A stretch of 64,000 nt of DNA from Edaphobacter aggregans DSM 19364 (GCF_000745965.1 NZ_JQKI01000012.1:124001-188000), one strand, 5' to 3'. Shown: positions 37,975 through 47,112, counted from the first letter of the stretch. Made by a program: numbers and translations. Notes: a model not told the origin generated them from the letters alone.

Positions 37975-39651
37975 TTAGTCCACGTCGGCTACCAGTGGCC
38001 GGAGCTGATGCGCAATACGAATGGCGATCACGGTAGGTCCGTCAGCGCTGAGAGCTGTTTTGAAAGCTGCCTTGATTTCCTCTATCGTGTTAGCGGCCAC
38101 TCCGACACAACCAAAGGCCTTGGCCGTTGCGACGATATCGAGTCCGGGCAGATCAAGCGCGGGCACATTGGGAGTTTTCTCGAGAACTGCAAACTCTTTG
38201 AGAATGGCGTACTCGTCATTGCACGGGACAATGTAGATAAGCTTGAGTTTTTGCCGAGCGGCAGTATAAAGGCTCTGTACTGAATACTGCAGAGCTCCAT
38301 CCCCGATGGCAGCGACGACCGGGCGCCCTGTTCCCATCTTCTTCTGGGCAAGCGCAACGCCAACTGCTGCTGGTTCTCCCCATCCAAGTCCGCCACTCGC
38401 GAAGGTATAGTACGAACCGGGCTCGGTGATTGGCCAGTACTGGGCGAGATCTCCGAAATTAGAAGCTGTTTCGTTCACCAGAATGGCATTCTCGGGCCGC
38501 AACTCGCTCAATGCGGCGAATGCCTCAAGGGCCTTTAAAGGACTATTCGGTGACGCTGGAAGTTTTCGTTCAATGTGTGGTGCCGCAGGAACGAGCCGCG
38601 ACTTCACTTCCGGAATTGCATTATTCAATGCCTCCAGGGCCAGCTTTGCGTCTGCCAACAGGCTGTCTCCGACGATCGCGGCGGCCGCATCGTAGGGGTC
38701 ATTGGTGATCTGCAAGAGTTCAGCATCTTCGGGAAGGTAGTCTCCTCCAATGTAGGGGTAATACCGGAAGACCTGGGCTCCAACCACGATGATTAGGTCA
38801 TGGCCACGAAGTTTTTTGCTCAGTGGGCCAATCGCAAATGGGGCCATACCTCGAAACTGCGGGTGAGTTTGAGGGAAGGACGCTTTATCAGATAGCGGCG
38901 ACATATACACCGGAGCTCTCAAGCGCTCCGCAAACTTGATGCCGGCATCCCAAGCGCCTGAGCGCTCAATCTCAGGGCCATAAAGCAACACTGGGTTCTT
39001 GCTCTTCCGAATCCTTTCGGCGAATTGAGCAAGCCGCTCAGGGTCTGGTGAGTACCGCGAGCTTGCAGTTCGAACGACCGCCTCTCCCAGAGCCGGCTGA
39101 TCCCAGTCATCCAACGGAATTGACACATACACCGGGCCTGCGGGAGGCTGCATAGCAACCGTATAGGCCCTCATGATTGCTCCGGGGACGTCTTGTGCCC
39201 TCACAGGTTGATATGCCCACTTAACCCAGGGCCGCGGCAGGGTCGTCTCATCCCGGTTGGTAAGATATGGATCGCAGAGGATCATCTCACGTGTCTGCTG
39301 GCCAGCGGTGATGATGAGAGGCGTTTTATTCTGGAAGGCCGTCATGATGTTGCCCATGCCGTTCCCGGTTCCCGCTGACGTATGCAAATTCAGGAGCGCT
39401 GGCTTTCCAGTAGCTTGAGCAAAGCCGTCTGCCATTGCCACGGCGGTCGCCTCCTGCAGAGCAAGTACATATTCGAAATCCTTCGGGAAATTCTTGAGAA
39501 ACGGCTGCTCTGTCGAGCCCGGGTTTCCGAAAATCGTTGTCAATCCAAGCTTCCGTAAGAGGTTGTACGTAACATCCCAGACGGTCGTCTGAGTTTCGCG
39601 TCGCTCATCTTTGAGCACCTCCAGAACTTCGGTTTGGCTATTTCTGCTCAT
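37975..39651 (-). CDS. mdlC: ThDP-dependent benzoylformate decarboxylase-like enzyme
   Basis: ATG 39651 has AAGGAG 8 bp upstream. 558 residues. Landmarks follow Pseudomonas MdlC: FGNPGSTEQPFLK (Ser26), LALQEATAVAMADG (Glu47), LLNLHTSAGTGN (His70), LPRPWVKW, THPQFRG (His281 region) and the ThDP/Mg site GDGALQYS...CNDEY. MdlC decarboxylates phenylglyoxylate to benzaldehyde. No mandelate dehydrogenase or racemase is nearby, so the true 2-oxo acid may differ. It has its own promoter region, with site 1 of the shared 16-bp motif 103 bp upstream, and precedes the OprB porin. Confidence 0.85.
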   Translation of the reverse strand: MSRNSQTEVLEVLKDERRETQTTVWDVTYNLLRKLGLTTIFGNPGSTEQPFLKNFPKDFEYVLALQEATAVAMADGFAQATGKPALLNLHTSAGTGNGMGNIMTAFQNKTPLIITAGQQTREMILCDPYLTNRDETTLPRPWVKWAYQPVRAQDVPGAIMRAYTVAMQPPAGPVYVSIPLDDWDQPALGEAVVRTASSRYSPDPERLAQFAERIRKSKNPVLLYGPEIERSGAWDAGIKFAERLRAPVYMSPLSDKASFPQTHPQFRGMAPFAIGPLSKKLRGHDLIIVVGAQVFRYYPYIGGDYLPEDAELLQITNDPYDAAAAIVGDSLLADAKLALEALNNAIPEVKSRLVPAAPHIERKLPASPNSPLKALEAFAALSELRPENAILVNETASNFGDLAQYWPITEPGSYYTFASGGLGWGEPAAVGVALAQKKMGTGRPVVAAIGDGALQYSVQSLYTAARQKLKLIYIVPCNDEYAILKEFAVLEKTPNVPALDLPGLDIVATAKAFGCVGVAANTIEEIKAAFKTALSADGPTVIAIRIAHQLRPLVADVD

Positions 39652-39753
39652 TCCCAAATCTCCTTATGCGGTGTCCGGCTCTTCGGCGTGGATCGTCACG
39701 AAGTGCTTCTGTAGTCCTGAGCAAGAGTGACAATTTCCCGAACTCTCGAGAAG

Positions 39754-39774
39754 GTGAGTAACGGTTAGCCCCGG
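39754..39774 (-). promoter_or_regulatory. shared operator-like motif, site 1 (upstream of the decarboxylase gene)
   Basis: Plus strand GAGTAACGGTTAGCCC with flanks GT and CGG. It matches sites 2 and 3 at 14 or more of 16 core positions. It is an imperfect inverted repeat, GAGYAAC-R-GTTAGCYC. Confidence 0.6.
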
Positions 39775-39914
39775 TTATGAGCCTTCCGGTTCTCGTCGGT
39801 ATCGAATAAGCAGAACCAGAAATCCAGCGGGCAGAAAAAGCAACTAAACTTGTTAGCCTTAGCCCTCGAATGCTTTGGGTTCATATGCGATCACGAAGCA
39901 TGAGCACAAAAGAC

Positions 39915-39939
39915 AAAGGCCCGCCGTCGGCGGGCCCTT
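39915..39939 (-). terminator. terminator of the hydroxyacid dehydrogenase gene
   Basis: GGCCCGCC-GTC-GGCGGGCC, an 8-bp GC stem, followed on the minus strand by TTTGTCTTTTG. It separates the dehydrogenase gene from the decarboxylase gene, so each has its own transcript. Confidence 0.75.
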
Positions 39940-39954
39940 GCACATCGGTGATGC

Positions 39955-40920
39955 CTAAACCTTTGCCAATGATGGTGCTGGCCTATCATTCAGCACAGCA
40001 TCAATGTTGTCGAGTGCAACCATGCCCATATTCGTCCTGCTCTCGACGGTTGCAGTGCCGATATGCGGTAGCAAAAAGACATTCTTGAGCTCGACATAGC
40101 CGGGATTGAGCTTTGGTTCTCCCTCAAACACGTCGAGACCGGCTGCAGCAAGGTGGCCGCTCTTGAGAGCAGCGATCAAATCTTCATCAACAACCAGGCC
40201 ACCCCGGGCAGTGTTCACCACAATCGCACCTTGCGGGAGAAGGGCGATCGTTCGCGCATTGAGGAAGTGATGGGTCTTCTCCGTCTCGGGGGCATTCAGG
40301 CTGAAGAAGTGACTTACACCGAGAAGCTCCAAGGGATCGGCATGAAAGACAGCGTCGTCCGCCTCTTCCGCTGGAAGCGGATGCGGATTTGAGTAATGAA
40401 TCTTCATGCCGAATGCCCGGGCGCGCTTCGCAACAGCCTGACCAATTCGTCCCATACCCAGAATTCCGAGGGTCTTTCCTGTCACCTGCCAGCCCAGAAG
40501 TGCGGCCGCGCGAGGGACGGTCCATTCACCGGTTCTGACCAGATCCTGTGCCTCGAATGCTCTGCGACTAGCGCCAAGCAGCAACAACATCGCTATGTCC
40601 GCCGTTGCGTCGGTCACTTCGGCAGGGGTGTATCCAATTGCGATATTTCGTTCCGCCGCAGCACGCATATCGATTTGGTCTACACCAACGGAATACGTTG
40701 AGATTACCTTGACGGAGGGTGAGACCCGTCTGAAGAAATCTGCATCGAGCCTGTCGAATGGCGTGATCAGGATTGCGTCTGCGCCATCCGCGGCGGTGAG
40801 GAGTTCTTCACGTGTAAAGGATGCTCCATCCCCTTTGCGTCGGACCTCGTATTCGTTATTGATCCGCGTCTCAACTGACTTGACGAAATGCGACGTCACC
40901 ACCAACACTGGCTTTTTCAT
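39955..40920 (-). CDS. D-isomer-specific 2-hydroxyacid dehydrogenase
   Basis: 321 residues. NAD-binding Rossmann motif GKTLGILGMGRIGQAVAKRA at about residue 145, catalytic arginine in VVNTARGGLVVDEDLI, glutamate in DVFEGEPKLNP and histidine in LLPHIGTATVESR. GxGxxG and the basic/asparagine context (YSNPHPL) suggest glyoxylate/hydroxypyruvate reductase-like enzymes. It could interconvert a 2-hydroxy acid and the 2-oxo acid used by the adjacent decarboxylase. A start with GGAGAAC upstream supports 40920; motif site 2 lies 79 bp upstream and a terminator follows. Confidence 0.9.
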   Translation of the reverse strand: MKKPVLVVTSHFVKSVETRINNEYEVRRKGDGASFTREELLTAADGADAILITPFDRLDADFFRRVSPSVKVISTYSVGVDQIDMRAAAERNIAIGYTPAEVTDATADIAMLLLLGASRRAFEAQDLVRTGEWTVPRAAALLGWQVTGKTLGILGMGRIGQAVAKRARAFGMKIHYSNPHPLPAEEADDAVFHADPLELLGVSHFFSLNAPETEKTHHFLNARTIALLPQGAIVVNTARGGLVVDEDLIAALKSGHLAAAGLDVFEGEPKLNPGYVELKNVFLLPHIGTATVESRTNMGMVALDNIDAVLNDRPAPSLAKV

Positions 40921-40998
40921 GAACTGTGTTCTCCCACAAGCTTGTCGTTCTCATCTGTTATGACATGGAATATTGCCAGCATCCACCGAACCGAAAAC

Positions 40999-41020
40999 GC
41001 GAGCAACGGTTAGCTCACGG
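40999..41020 (-). promoter_or_regulatory. shared operator-like motif, site 2 (upstream of the dehydrogenase gene)
   Basis: Plus strand GCGAGCAACGGTTAGCTCACGG trimmed to its core GAGCAACGGTTAGCTC, the best inverted repeat of the three (arms GAGC-AAC and GTT-A-GCTC). Confidence 0.6.
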
Positions 41021-41063
41021 CGGCTACGAACAAAGCCAACCGAAGAGATAATGGAAGGGACAT

Positions 41064-41438
41064 CTACTCGTGTCCTACCGTTTCCATGATCTTTCCCATC
41101 TCCATCGCGTTGCTTGAGGGAATTTCTTGAAGACTTATCGCGAGTTGATCATTTGCAATACCGGTCAGACTCTGAAACATAGCCCACAACTGCTTAAGCA
41201 TTTCCGCCTTTTCATCTACGGCATGTCCACTTCGCAGGATGCAATTTAGAGCCCCAGTCGAAGCCCTGTCCCCACCGGTATATCCGGCCCCCCTTGGATA
41301 AGAGAGAAAGACCACTCGGACGAAGTTTTCGGGGACCTTCATAACCCCGTTGTGTATCCGTGTAATCTCCTTTGCGATTTCCGCTTTCATTTCCTCTGAT
41401 ATGGATCCCTCTTCCGTGATCGCGGTATATAAAGGCAT
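41064..41438 (-). CDS. tautomerase superfamily protein, cis-CaaD-like
   Basis: 124 residues beginning Met-Pro, so Pro1 becomes the catalytic N-terminus after Met removal. Aligning by eye to cis-3-chloroacrylic acid dehalogenase keeps His28 (ITRIHNGV) and the second-last helix ending in GHE; Arg70 aligns with the R of CILRSGH, Arg73 with His, Glu114 with the E of MEMGK, and Tyr103 is not conserved. GGAGGG 7 bp upstream supports the start. Probably a tautomerase or hydratase acting on a 2-oxo or unsaturated acid in this cluster; a dehalogenase role is unlikely given the replacements. Confidence 0.8.
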   Translation of the reverse strand: MPLYTAITEEGSISEEMKAEIAKEITRIHNGVMKVPENFVRVVFLSYPRGAGYTGGDRASTGALNCILRSGHAVDEKAEMLKQLWAMFQSLTGIANDQLAISLQEIPSSNAMEMGKIMETVGHE

Positions 41439-41650
41439 TTTCGTTCCCTCCGATGGCTAAGTGTTTAGTTGTTAATCGAGAGCACAAGCTTTCCTGTCGT
41501 TCTCCGACCCTCCCGGAGGTGTGAACCCGGACGAGCACTCTCCCGCCTGAGGCACAGGATCGGAAACTGTGCACAATTCGAGGACGTCAGGTTCCCCTGT
41601 CGATCGAATTTGGATTGCTCTCATCCCTTACCTCTTTCGAAGAAAATCGA

Positions 41651-42577
41651 TCACCCTTTCTTTGGGAAAAGAAATTGCATTTGGAATCTTGCAGACCAGT
41701 GTGTCGTCCCGTCTGGGTACTCAGCGTTTCGAAAAACTTGGGTGTAGATGTTCACAGGCAGCCTTTCAAAATGGACGATCTTTCCAACTCCGCCACCGAC
41801 GGGCACTACCCACCGTTCAGCTCGTTGTTTCTCCCAATCTGCGGTGATGATCGGTGAGGATGTGAGGTACCACCCGTGACGAAGGTTGTAGTTCACGAAT
41901 GGCTGCATCAGCATCTGATTGACATCCTTTCGCGCCGATGGTCCCGCCACGGAGAACAAGTTGTACACCAGCGTTCCATATAACCAATGTCCTTGGCTCC
42001 TCAATGCGACAACTGTAGGGCCGACACTGAGTTTCTTCGTACCAAGGATGTCTTGTGTTGCAGTAGGAAAAGACAGGATTGGTCCTGCGCCCCAAATAAT
42101 AGGGCCAGCCTTTGCCGGCGATAGAAACAGCGAGAGGCTGACGTCTCCTAGTCCGGTTGTTCCGTTGACTCCTGGCGCCAGGTCGGGCACTTGGATCACC
42201 GGAACGATGGTCCGCGTAATAAGATTCCAATCCTTCGACAGAGTAAACGGGACGACAGGCTTCATCTCAAGAACGTAGCTGTCTTCTTTGTCAATCCCTG
42301 TTTGAGGATTGAAGTCATTCTCGAACGGGACTGAAATTAAACGTGCGATCGGATTCTGCGCTTGCTTGGCTATACTCGAACTCTCCTGGGCCCGAGTTGG
42401 CTGGACACTGGCAATGATGGTCAAACTCATTAGGGTGATTTTGCATATTGCCCGTATCGAGGCGCCGCGCATCGATGCTTCCACACCGACGGCGGCCAAA
42501 TGCTTTGAGTCGTTGCATGTCCCTCCCTCCAAGGCGTTCGCGGCTCGGTTCGAGAATAATCTTTGAAATTGTCCCAT
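41651..42577 (-). CDS. outer-membrane beta-barrel transporter (neuromedin U-type annotation family)
   Basis: ATG 42577 is preceded by AGGAGGAAC; an internal ATG at 42472 gives a cleaner signal peptide (ITLMSLTIIASVQPTRAQ), so the start is not settled. 308 residues. The barrel contains ARLISVPFENDFNP, GLGDVSLSLFLSP, GAGPILSFPTAT and ends FQMQFLFP. Bacterial proteins of this family are predicted outer-membrane porin-like barrels despite the misleading name. It heads the leftward cluster, with motif site 3 only 53 bp upstream, so uptake or export of the pathway's substrate is the likely role. Confidence 0.75.
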   Translation of the reverse strand: MGQFQRLFSNRAANALEGGTCNDSKHLAAVGVEASMRGASIRAICKITLMSLTIIASVQPTRAQESSSIAKQAQNPIARLISVPFENDFNPQTGIDKEDSYVLEMKPVVPFTLSKDWNLITRTIVPVIQVPDLAPGVNGTTGLGDVSLSLFLSPAKAGPIIWGAGPILSFPTATQDILGTKKLSVGPTVVALRSQGHWLYGTLVYNLFSVAGPSARKDVNQMLMQPFVNYNLRHGWYLTSSPIITADWEKQRAERWVVPVGGGVGKIVHFERLPVNIYTQVFRNAEYPDGTTHWSARFQMQFLFPKKG

Positions 42578-42629
42578 TGTTCCTCCTGGCTCAACCGCGA
42601 GATTCGCACTTCCGCGAAGCCAAGGGAAC

Positions 42630-42651
42630 GTGAGCAACAGTTAGCTCCCGG
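42630..42651 (-). promoter_or_regulatory. shared operator-like motif, site 3 (upstream of the outer-membrane protein gene)
   Basis: Core GAGCAACAGTTAGCTC on the plus strand, flanked by GT and CCGG. It is 53 bp before the chosen start codon, a position that could overlap the promoter. Confidence 0.6.
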
Positions 42652-43157
42652 TGATCGCTGATAAGCCAAATGCGCGTCAAGGCTTCCGAGTCCAAATCGC
42701 TCCCTTAAGTGCAGTTGCGAGCCACGCTCGACCTGATTTCCGGCGTCTACCTGGTACGCCTATCCATGGGGTGCGATCTTTTACTCCGGCTTTTTCGCCT
42801 TGAAAGCCGGGTTGGAGTATCCACAGGATTTAGTTCTATTACAGGAACATGTAATTGTTTCGCTGCCGTGCAACTGCTACTCTCACGCTGTCATGTGGTT
42901 TATGACATTCGGCACTGCCATGGACGTCACGGAGTACGAACTCCTGACTCAGGAACTTGCTGTTGAAAAAATGAGCTCCCGAAGAATGGGTCTTTCTCTC
43001 TCGGTACCTTCTTCAGGTTGTTTCACCTCTTGATGTTGCTTACGCAGTTGTCATCTCTGTTGGGTTGTTATGTTGAGCCAGGCGAGCGACTTCATCGCGT
43101 CGAGTCAACTCTGCTTGTTGCTGGCCTAAAGTCGCAACAAACAAGCGGCATTGTTCT

Positions 43158-43187
43158 CACCCGAGCTGGCTCGGGTGCCATTTTCTT
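43158..43187 (+). terminator. hairpin with T-run upstream of the sensor kinase
   Basis: CACCCGAG-CTGG-CTCGGGTG followed by CCATTTTCTTT. No rightward gene ends just before it, so it may be a leader attenuator or a shield against read-through. Confidence 0.6.
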
Positions 43188-43240
43188 TCCTCTCGGCATC
43201 CTGAGGCAAAGCGCCAACAGAGATGGAATGTGAGTAATAT

Positions 43241-46200
43241 GTGGGCGTTGTGCGGAAAACACATAAAGAAGGGGGGTCCTTTGTTCCCATTAGAAGTTGC
43301 GACGCCTTCGCAAGCTCAACCTGCGTCGCAGCCTCGCAGCTATGCTGTCTTGTTCTCTTGATGATCGTTACCTCCGTCTCTTCTTTTTTTGGACAACCAC
43401 TTCGATTAGCGAACGTGCAGGTGGGTCACGACTCCTGGACCTTCAAAGAGGGAGCGCCTGCGGACATCACGTGTTTAGCACAGACCAATGACGGGTTCCT
43501 TTGGCTGGGCGGCCCCAACGGACTATTTCGCTTTGATGGAACGCGATTCGAACCATTCAGCTCGCCGTTTGGCGATCTGCTCCTCTCGAACAACCTTTAC
43601 TCGTTGTTCGCACCGCCGTCTGGTGGCCTCTGGATCGGCTACACGTTCGGAGGCTTCAGTTTCCTGGATAAGGGGCGAGTGACCAATTATGCGAGCGGAA
43701 TTGGAAGTGTTTACGGTTTTACTCAGGATCGGGATGGAATTGTATGGGCAGGCACATCCAGTGGTCTATGGAGATTCGATCATTCGGGGTGGCAGCATAT
43801 CGGGATTGAGTGGAACGCTCCGACCGGACGCGTCACGCAGGTTGGATTTGATTCAGAGGGGATACTTTGGGCGTTGGTGGGCAGTACGGGTGCCCCGAAG
43901 GACCTTATCTGCCTTATGCCGGGGACCGGACGATTCAAAACAGCGGGCAGCAATTTATTAGGAGAGAATTTCACCTGGGAGCCGGATCGAACTGTCCTGA
44001 CCGCGCCCGTAGCCCCACGTGCGTCCGACTCCGGCAAAGGTTCTGATGAGAGGCCGCCTGCTTACCCGGTTATCAGCAAAAACCTTCAAATGGTTGACCG
44101 AAACAACAGTATTTGGATCTCACCCTGGGATAAGCCGGTTGTGATGCGCCTTCCAAAAGACAGCCTGCGTGATGTCCAGAACAAAGCGTCCCCAGCTATC
44201 TCTGAAACCTATAACGTAAACCCTTTTCAGATGGCACAGTTGGTGGATCGTGAAGGAAATATCTGGTTTGGAGACACCAGGGGTATCCATCGATTCTTCT
44301 ACACCCCCTTGATCAGACAGGAATTCCCGAAAGAAACATCGGAGAGTTCGGATTTCGCCGTGGTTGCTGATGACAATGGGGCGGTCTGGATCAGTTTCGG
44401 TACGCGTGGCGAATCTGTAATAGCAGACCTGTATCACGTGCTGGGCAGCAAAGCCGAGCGTCGTCTCCCGCAGGTGATATCGTCATTCGCCTACCGCGCA
44501 CCTGACAAGACGTTCTGGTTCTCCGGGGAACGTTGTCTTTGGCATCTTGTCCGAGACGATTTCGTTCGAGTGAACCTTCCCCCGGAGGTGGTGAACCAAT
44601 TTGGATTCCTGCAGACGATTACTGCGGATCGACAAGGAGGAATATGGGTCTCCTTCGGCCGCCACGGTTTATACCGGTTAGCCAATGGCAGTTGGACACC
44701 TTACGGTGGCCGCGACGACCTCGTAAAGACAGGGGCCATGATGATCGCGTTCACCGATAGCCTTGGCCGCGTGTGGTTCGGCTATACGAAGAGCCAGCTG
44801 GCGGTTTTGGATGGCGATCGGGTCCGTCGATTCGGTCCGAGCGATGATCTTCAAGTGGGCAATATCACGGCGATCTATGGACGAGGATCGGAGATCTGGA
44901 TCGGGGGTGAATTTGGGCTGGAGCAGTTTGATCAGGGACGCTTCCGCAAGATCGCCGCTGTGGATGACAAATGGCTGCGCGGAATCTCTGGAATCGTCGA
45001 AACACCCGAGGGAGATTTATGGCTCAACGCGATTTCAGGGATCTTCCATATCCGTAAGGCGGAGATCTCCGAAGCTTTGAAAGATTCTGCGTATCGGATC
45101 AAGGGCGAGCACTTCGGCATACGCGAGGGACTTTCAGGGATTGCCAACCAGGCGCGTCCGTTTCCAACCGCCATCGAGGGCACCGATGGCCGACTGTGGT
45201 TCGCGTTGCGCAACGGAGTAGTGTGGCTCGATCCAACAACCTACTCTGAAAAACGGAGAGTGCTGCCTCCGATCACCATCCAGTCGGTCTCAGCCGACGA
45301 CAAAGGCTACGCGCCCGACGCTCGTCTCTCTTTACCAGCCCATACGTCGAGCGTGCAGATCAGCTACACCGCAGTGAGCCTCTCCGATCCCGAGGCCATC
45401 CGATTCCGCTACAAGCTGCAGGAAACAGACAAGCACTGGCACGAAGCGGCTGCGGCCACTCCGGTTACCTATCGCAACCTTCCTCCCGGATCCTATCATT
45501 TCAGCGTTGAGGCGTCAGATACGAACGGCGTGTGGTCAGACAAAATTGCCACTGCGGAGTTCACGATGCTGCCGGCTTTCTACCAGACGCTATGGTTCCG
45601 TTCGCTATGCGTGATCCTCTTATTGGTAGCGGTTGCAGGGTTGTATCAGCTTCGGCTGCGGCAGTTGGCACGGCAATACGGCATGCGTCTGGAAGAGCGG
45701 GTGAGCGAGAGGACACGCATCGCACGGGAGTTGCACGACACGCTGCTACAGGGCTTTCAAGGACTCTTGTTGCATCTCCAGGTGGTCTTCGACCTCCTTC
45801 CGACGCGCGCTCAGGAAGGCAAGCAAAAACTAGGCAGTGCTATCGATCAAGCTGTTGAAGCGATCAGGGAAGGTCGTGACGCCGTGCAGGATTTGCGGTC
45901 GTCTGTGACGGTGACAAATGACCTTGCCCTTGCCTTGGACACGCTCGGACAAGAACTCGCAGTTGATGGAACAAACCACAATGCAAATGCTCCGGTATTT
46001 CATGTTGAGGTGGAAGGCGCGCCGCGCGATCTTCACCCAGTGACGCGGGACGAAGTCTACAGGATTGCTGGCGAGGCCTTACGAAACTCCTTTCGGCACG
46101 CCGACGCGCAACACATCGAAATAGAAATCCGGTATGACCAGCGGCAGATCCGATTGCGTTTGCGCGACGACGGAAAAGGCATTGACCCGAAACTTCTCAG

Positions 46201-46411
46201 TGACGATGGGCGCGAAGGACACTACGGCTTGCGAGGTATGCGAGAACGGGCAAAGCTTTTAGGTGGAGAGCTCACCGTATGGAGCGAACGGGATTCAGGG
46301 ACCGAGGTGGAGCTGATCATTCCCGCAGCCCATGCGTATACGCCATCCGGGCTGCCCCGGTCTTGGTTCGCGGAAAGATTTTTCAGGAAAGCCCAGGAGG
46401 GAAAACGATGA
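43241..46411 (+). CDS. beta-propeller/Y_Y_Y sensor histidine kinase
   Basis: 1056 residues as drawn from GTG 43241; the start is uncertain (see findings), and the signal peptide is LCCLVLLMIVTSVSSFFGQ at about 37-55. Residues about 65-690 hold many propeller strands (FLWLGGPNGLFRFDG, GIVWAGTSSGLWRFD, EIWIGGEFGLEQFD). A Y_Y_Y domain (about 700-765), one membrane helix (SLCVILLLVAVAGLYQL), HisKA_3 with RIARELHDTLLQGFQGLL, and HATPase (EALRNSFRHADA, DDGKGI, GLRGMRERA) follow. A periplasmic ligand is sensed and a NarL-type regulator phosphorylated. The regulator gene overlaps by 4 bp. Divergent from the catabolic cluster it may control. Confidence 0.9.
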   Translation: MGVVRKTHKEGGSFVPIRSCDAFASSTCVAASQLCCLVLLMIVTSVSSFFGQPLRLANVQVGHDSWTFKEGAPADITCLAQTNDGFLWLGGPNGLFRFDGTRFEPFSSPFGDLLLSNNLYSLFAPPSGGLWIGYTFGGFSFLDKGRVTNYASGIGSVYGFTQDRDGIVWAGTSSGLWRFDHSGWQHIGIEWNAPTGRVTQVGFDSEGILWALVGSTGAPKDLICLMPGTGRFKTAGSNLLGENFTWEPDRTVLTAPVAPRASDSGKGSDERPPAYPVISKNLQMVDRNNSIWISPWDKPVVMRLPKDSLRDVQNKASPAISETYNVNPFQMAQLVDREGNIWFGDTRGIHRFFYTPLIRQEFPKETSESSDFAVVADDNGAVWISFGTRGESVIADLYHVLGSKAERRLPQVISSFAYRAPDKTFWFSGERCLWHLVRDDFVRVNLPPEVVNQFGFLQTITADRQGGIWVSFGRHGLYRLANGSWTPYGGRDDLVKTGAMMIAFTDSLGRVWFGYTKSQLAVLDGDRVRRFGPSDDLQVGNITAIYGRGSEIWIGGEFGLEQFDQGRFRKIAAVDDKWLRGISGIVETPEGDLWLNAISGIFHIRKAEISEALKDSAYRIKGEHFGIREGLSGIANQARPFPTAIEGTDGRLWFALRNGVVWLDPTTYSEKRRVLPPITIQSVSADDKGYAPDARLSLPAHTSSVQISYTAVSLSDPEAIRFRYKLQETDKHWHEAAAATPVTYRNLPPGSYHFSVEASDTNGVWSDKIATAEFTMLPAFYQTLWFRSLCVILLLVAVAGLYQLRLRQLARQYGMRLEERVSERTRIARELHDTLLQGFQGLLLHLQVVFDLLPTRAQEGKQKLGSAIDQAVEAIREGRDAVQDLRSSVTVTNDLALALDTLGQELAVDGTNHNANAPVFHVEVEGAPRDLHPVTRDEVYRIAGEALRNSFRHADAQHIEIEIRYDQRQIRLRLRDDGKGIDPKLLSDDGREGHYGLRGMRERAKLLGGELTVWSERDSGTEVELIIPAAHAYTPSGLPRSWFAERFFRKAQEGKR

Positions 46412-47040
46412 GTGATGTTACCAGCCGGATGCGGATTCTCGTGGTAGACGACCATCCCCTCCTTCGCGACGGAGTTACGGCGCTGGTCAGCAGCCAGTCG
46501 GACATGAGCATCGTCGCACAAGCATCTAACGGGCGCGAAGCGATTCAACAGTTTCGCGCACACCATCCGGACGTCACGCTGATGGACCTCCAGTTGCCGG
46601 AAATGAACGGCCTCGATGCGTTGATCGCGATTCGCGGTGAGTTTCCCGAGGCTCGAATCATTGTTCTGACGACATATGTTGGAGATGCGCAGATCCTTCG
46701 CGCGGTCAAAGCCGGCGCACGTGCGTACCTGCTCAAAAATACTCTGCATAGAGAGCTGTTGGACACGATCCGTGCCGTCCACGCCGGGAAAAAGTATATT
46801 TCTCCCGAGGCCTCCTACGAGCTTGCTGAACACGCCAGCGAGGATGCCCTCACACCGGCGGAAGTTCGCGTGTTGCGGTCGATTGCCGATGGAAATTCCA
46901 ATAAGGAGATTGCAGCTCTGCTATCCATTTGCGAAGACACGGTGAAGAGTCAGGTGCGAAATATTCTTTCCAAACTGAGCGCCAAAGACCGTACCCAAGC
47001 CGCCATGATCGGACTGAGACGTGGAATCATCGATGCCTAA
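46408..47040 (+). CDS. NarL/FixJ-type response regulator
   Basis: 210 residues from ATG 46408, overlapping the kinase stop as ATGA and preceded by AGGAGGGAAAACG. Receiver with VVDDHPLLRDGV, phospho-acceptor in DVTLMDLQLPEMNG, and LTTYVGDAQI...YLLKNTLH; C-terminal LuxR-type helix-turn-helix (LTPAEVRVLRSIADGNSNKEIA...VKSQVRNILSKL). Cognate partner of the preceding sensor. A terminator follows directly, so kinase and regulator form a two-gene unit. Confidence 0.93.
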   Translation: MSDVTSRMRILVVDDHPLLRDGVTALVSSQSDMSIVAQASNGREAIQQFRAHHPDVTLMDLQLPEMNGLDALIAIRGEFPEARIIVLTTYVGDAQILRAVKAGARAYLLKNTLHRELLDTIRAVHAGKKYISPEASYELAEHASEDALTPAEVRVLRSIADGNSNKEIAALLSICEDTVKSQVRNILSKLSAKDRTQAAMIGLRRGIIDA

Positions 47041-47043
47041 AGC

Positions 47044-47078
47044 CCCCAAAAGGGTGACTTTTCCAAGCCTTTTGGGGT
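47044..47078 (+). terminator. terminator after the two-component operon
   Basis: CCCCAAAAGG and CCTTTTGGGG make a 10-bp stem around a 15-base loop, followed by TTGTTG. It begins three bases after the regulator stop codon. Confidence 0.75.
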
Positions 47079-47112
47079 TGTTGCTCAGTTGCATACATTA
47101 TAGGGTCATGAG

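Larger units (their letters stand above)
42578..43240. other. 663-bp divergent control region between catabolic cluster and sensor kinase
   Basis: It carries motif site 3 (42630-42651), about 500 bp without a convincing gene, a hairpin with T-run (43158-43187), and GTGAGTAA at 43228, which is a half-site of the shared motif. The length and position suggest regulation of both sides. Confidence 0.45.

Noticed and set aside
41064..41438. Functional cis-3-chloroacrylate dehalogenase
   Set aside because: One of the two essential arginines and the tyrosine are replaced and no haloacid genes are nearby, so only a cis-CaaD-like fold is claimed.
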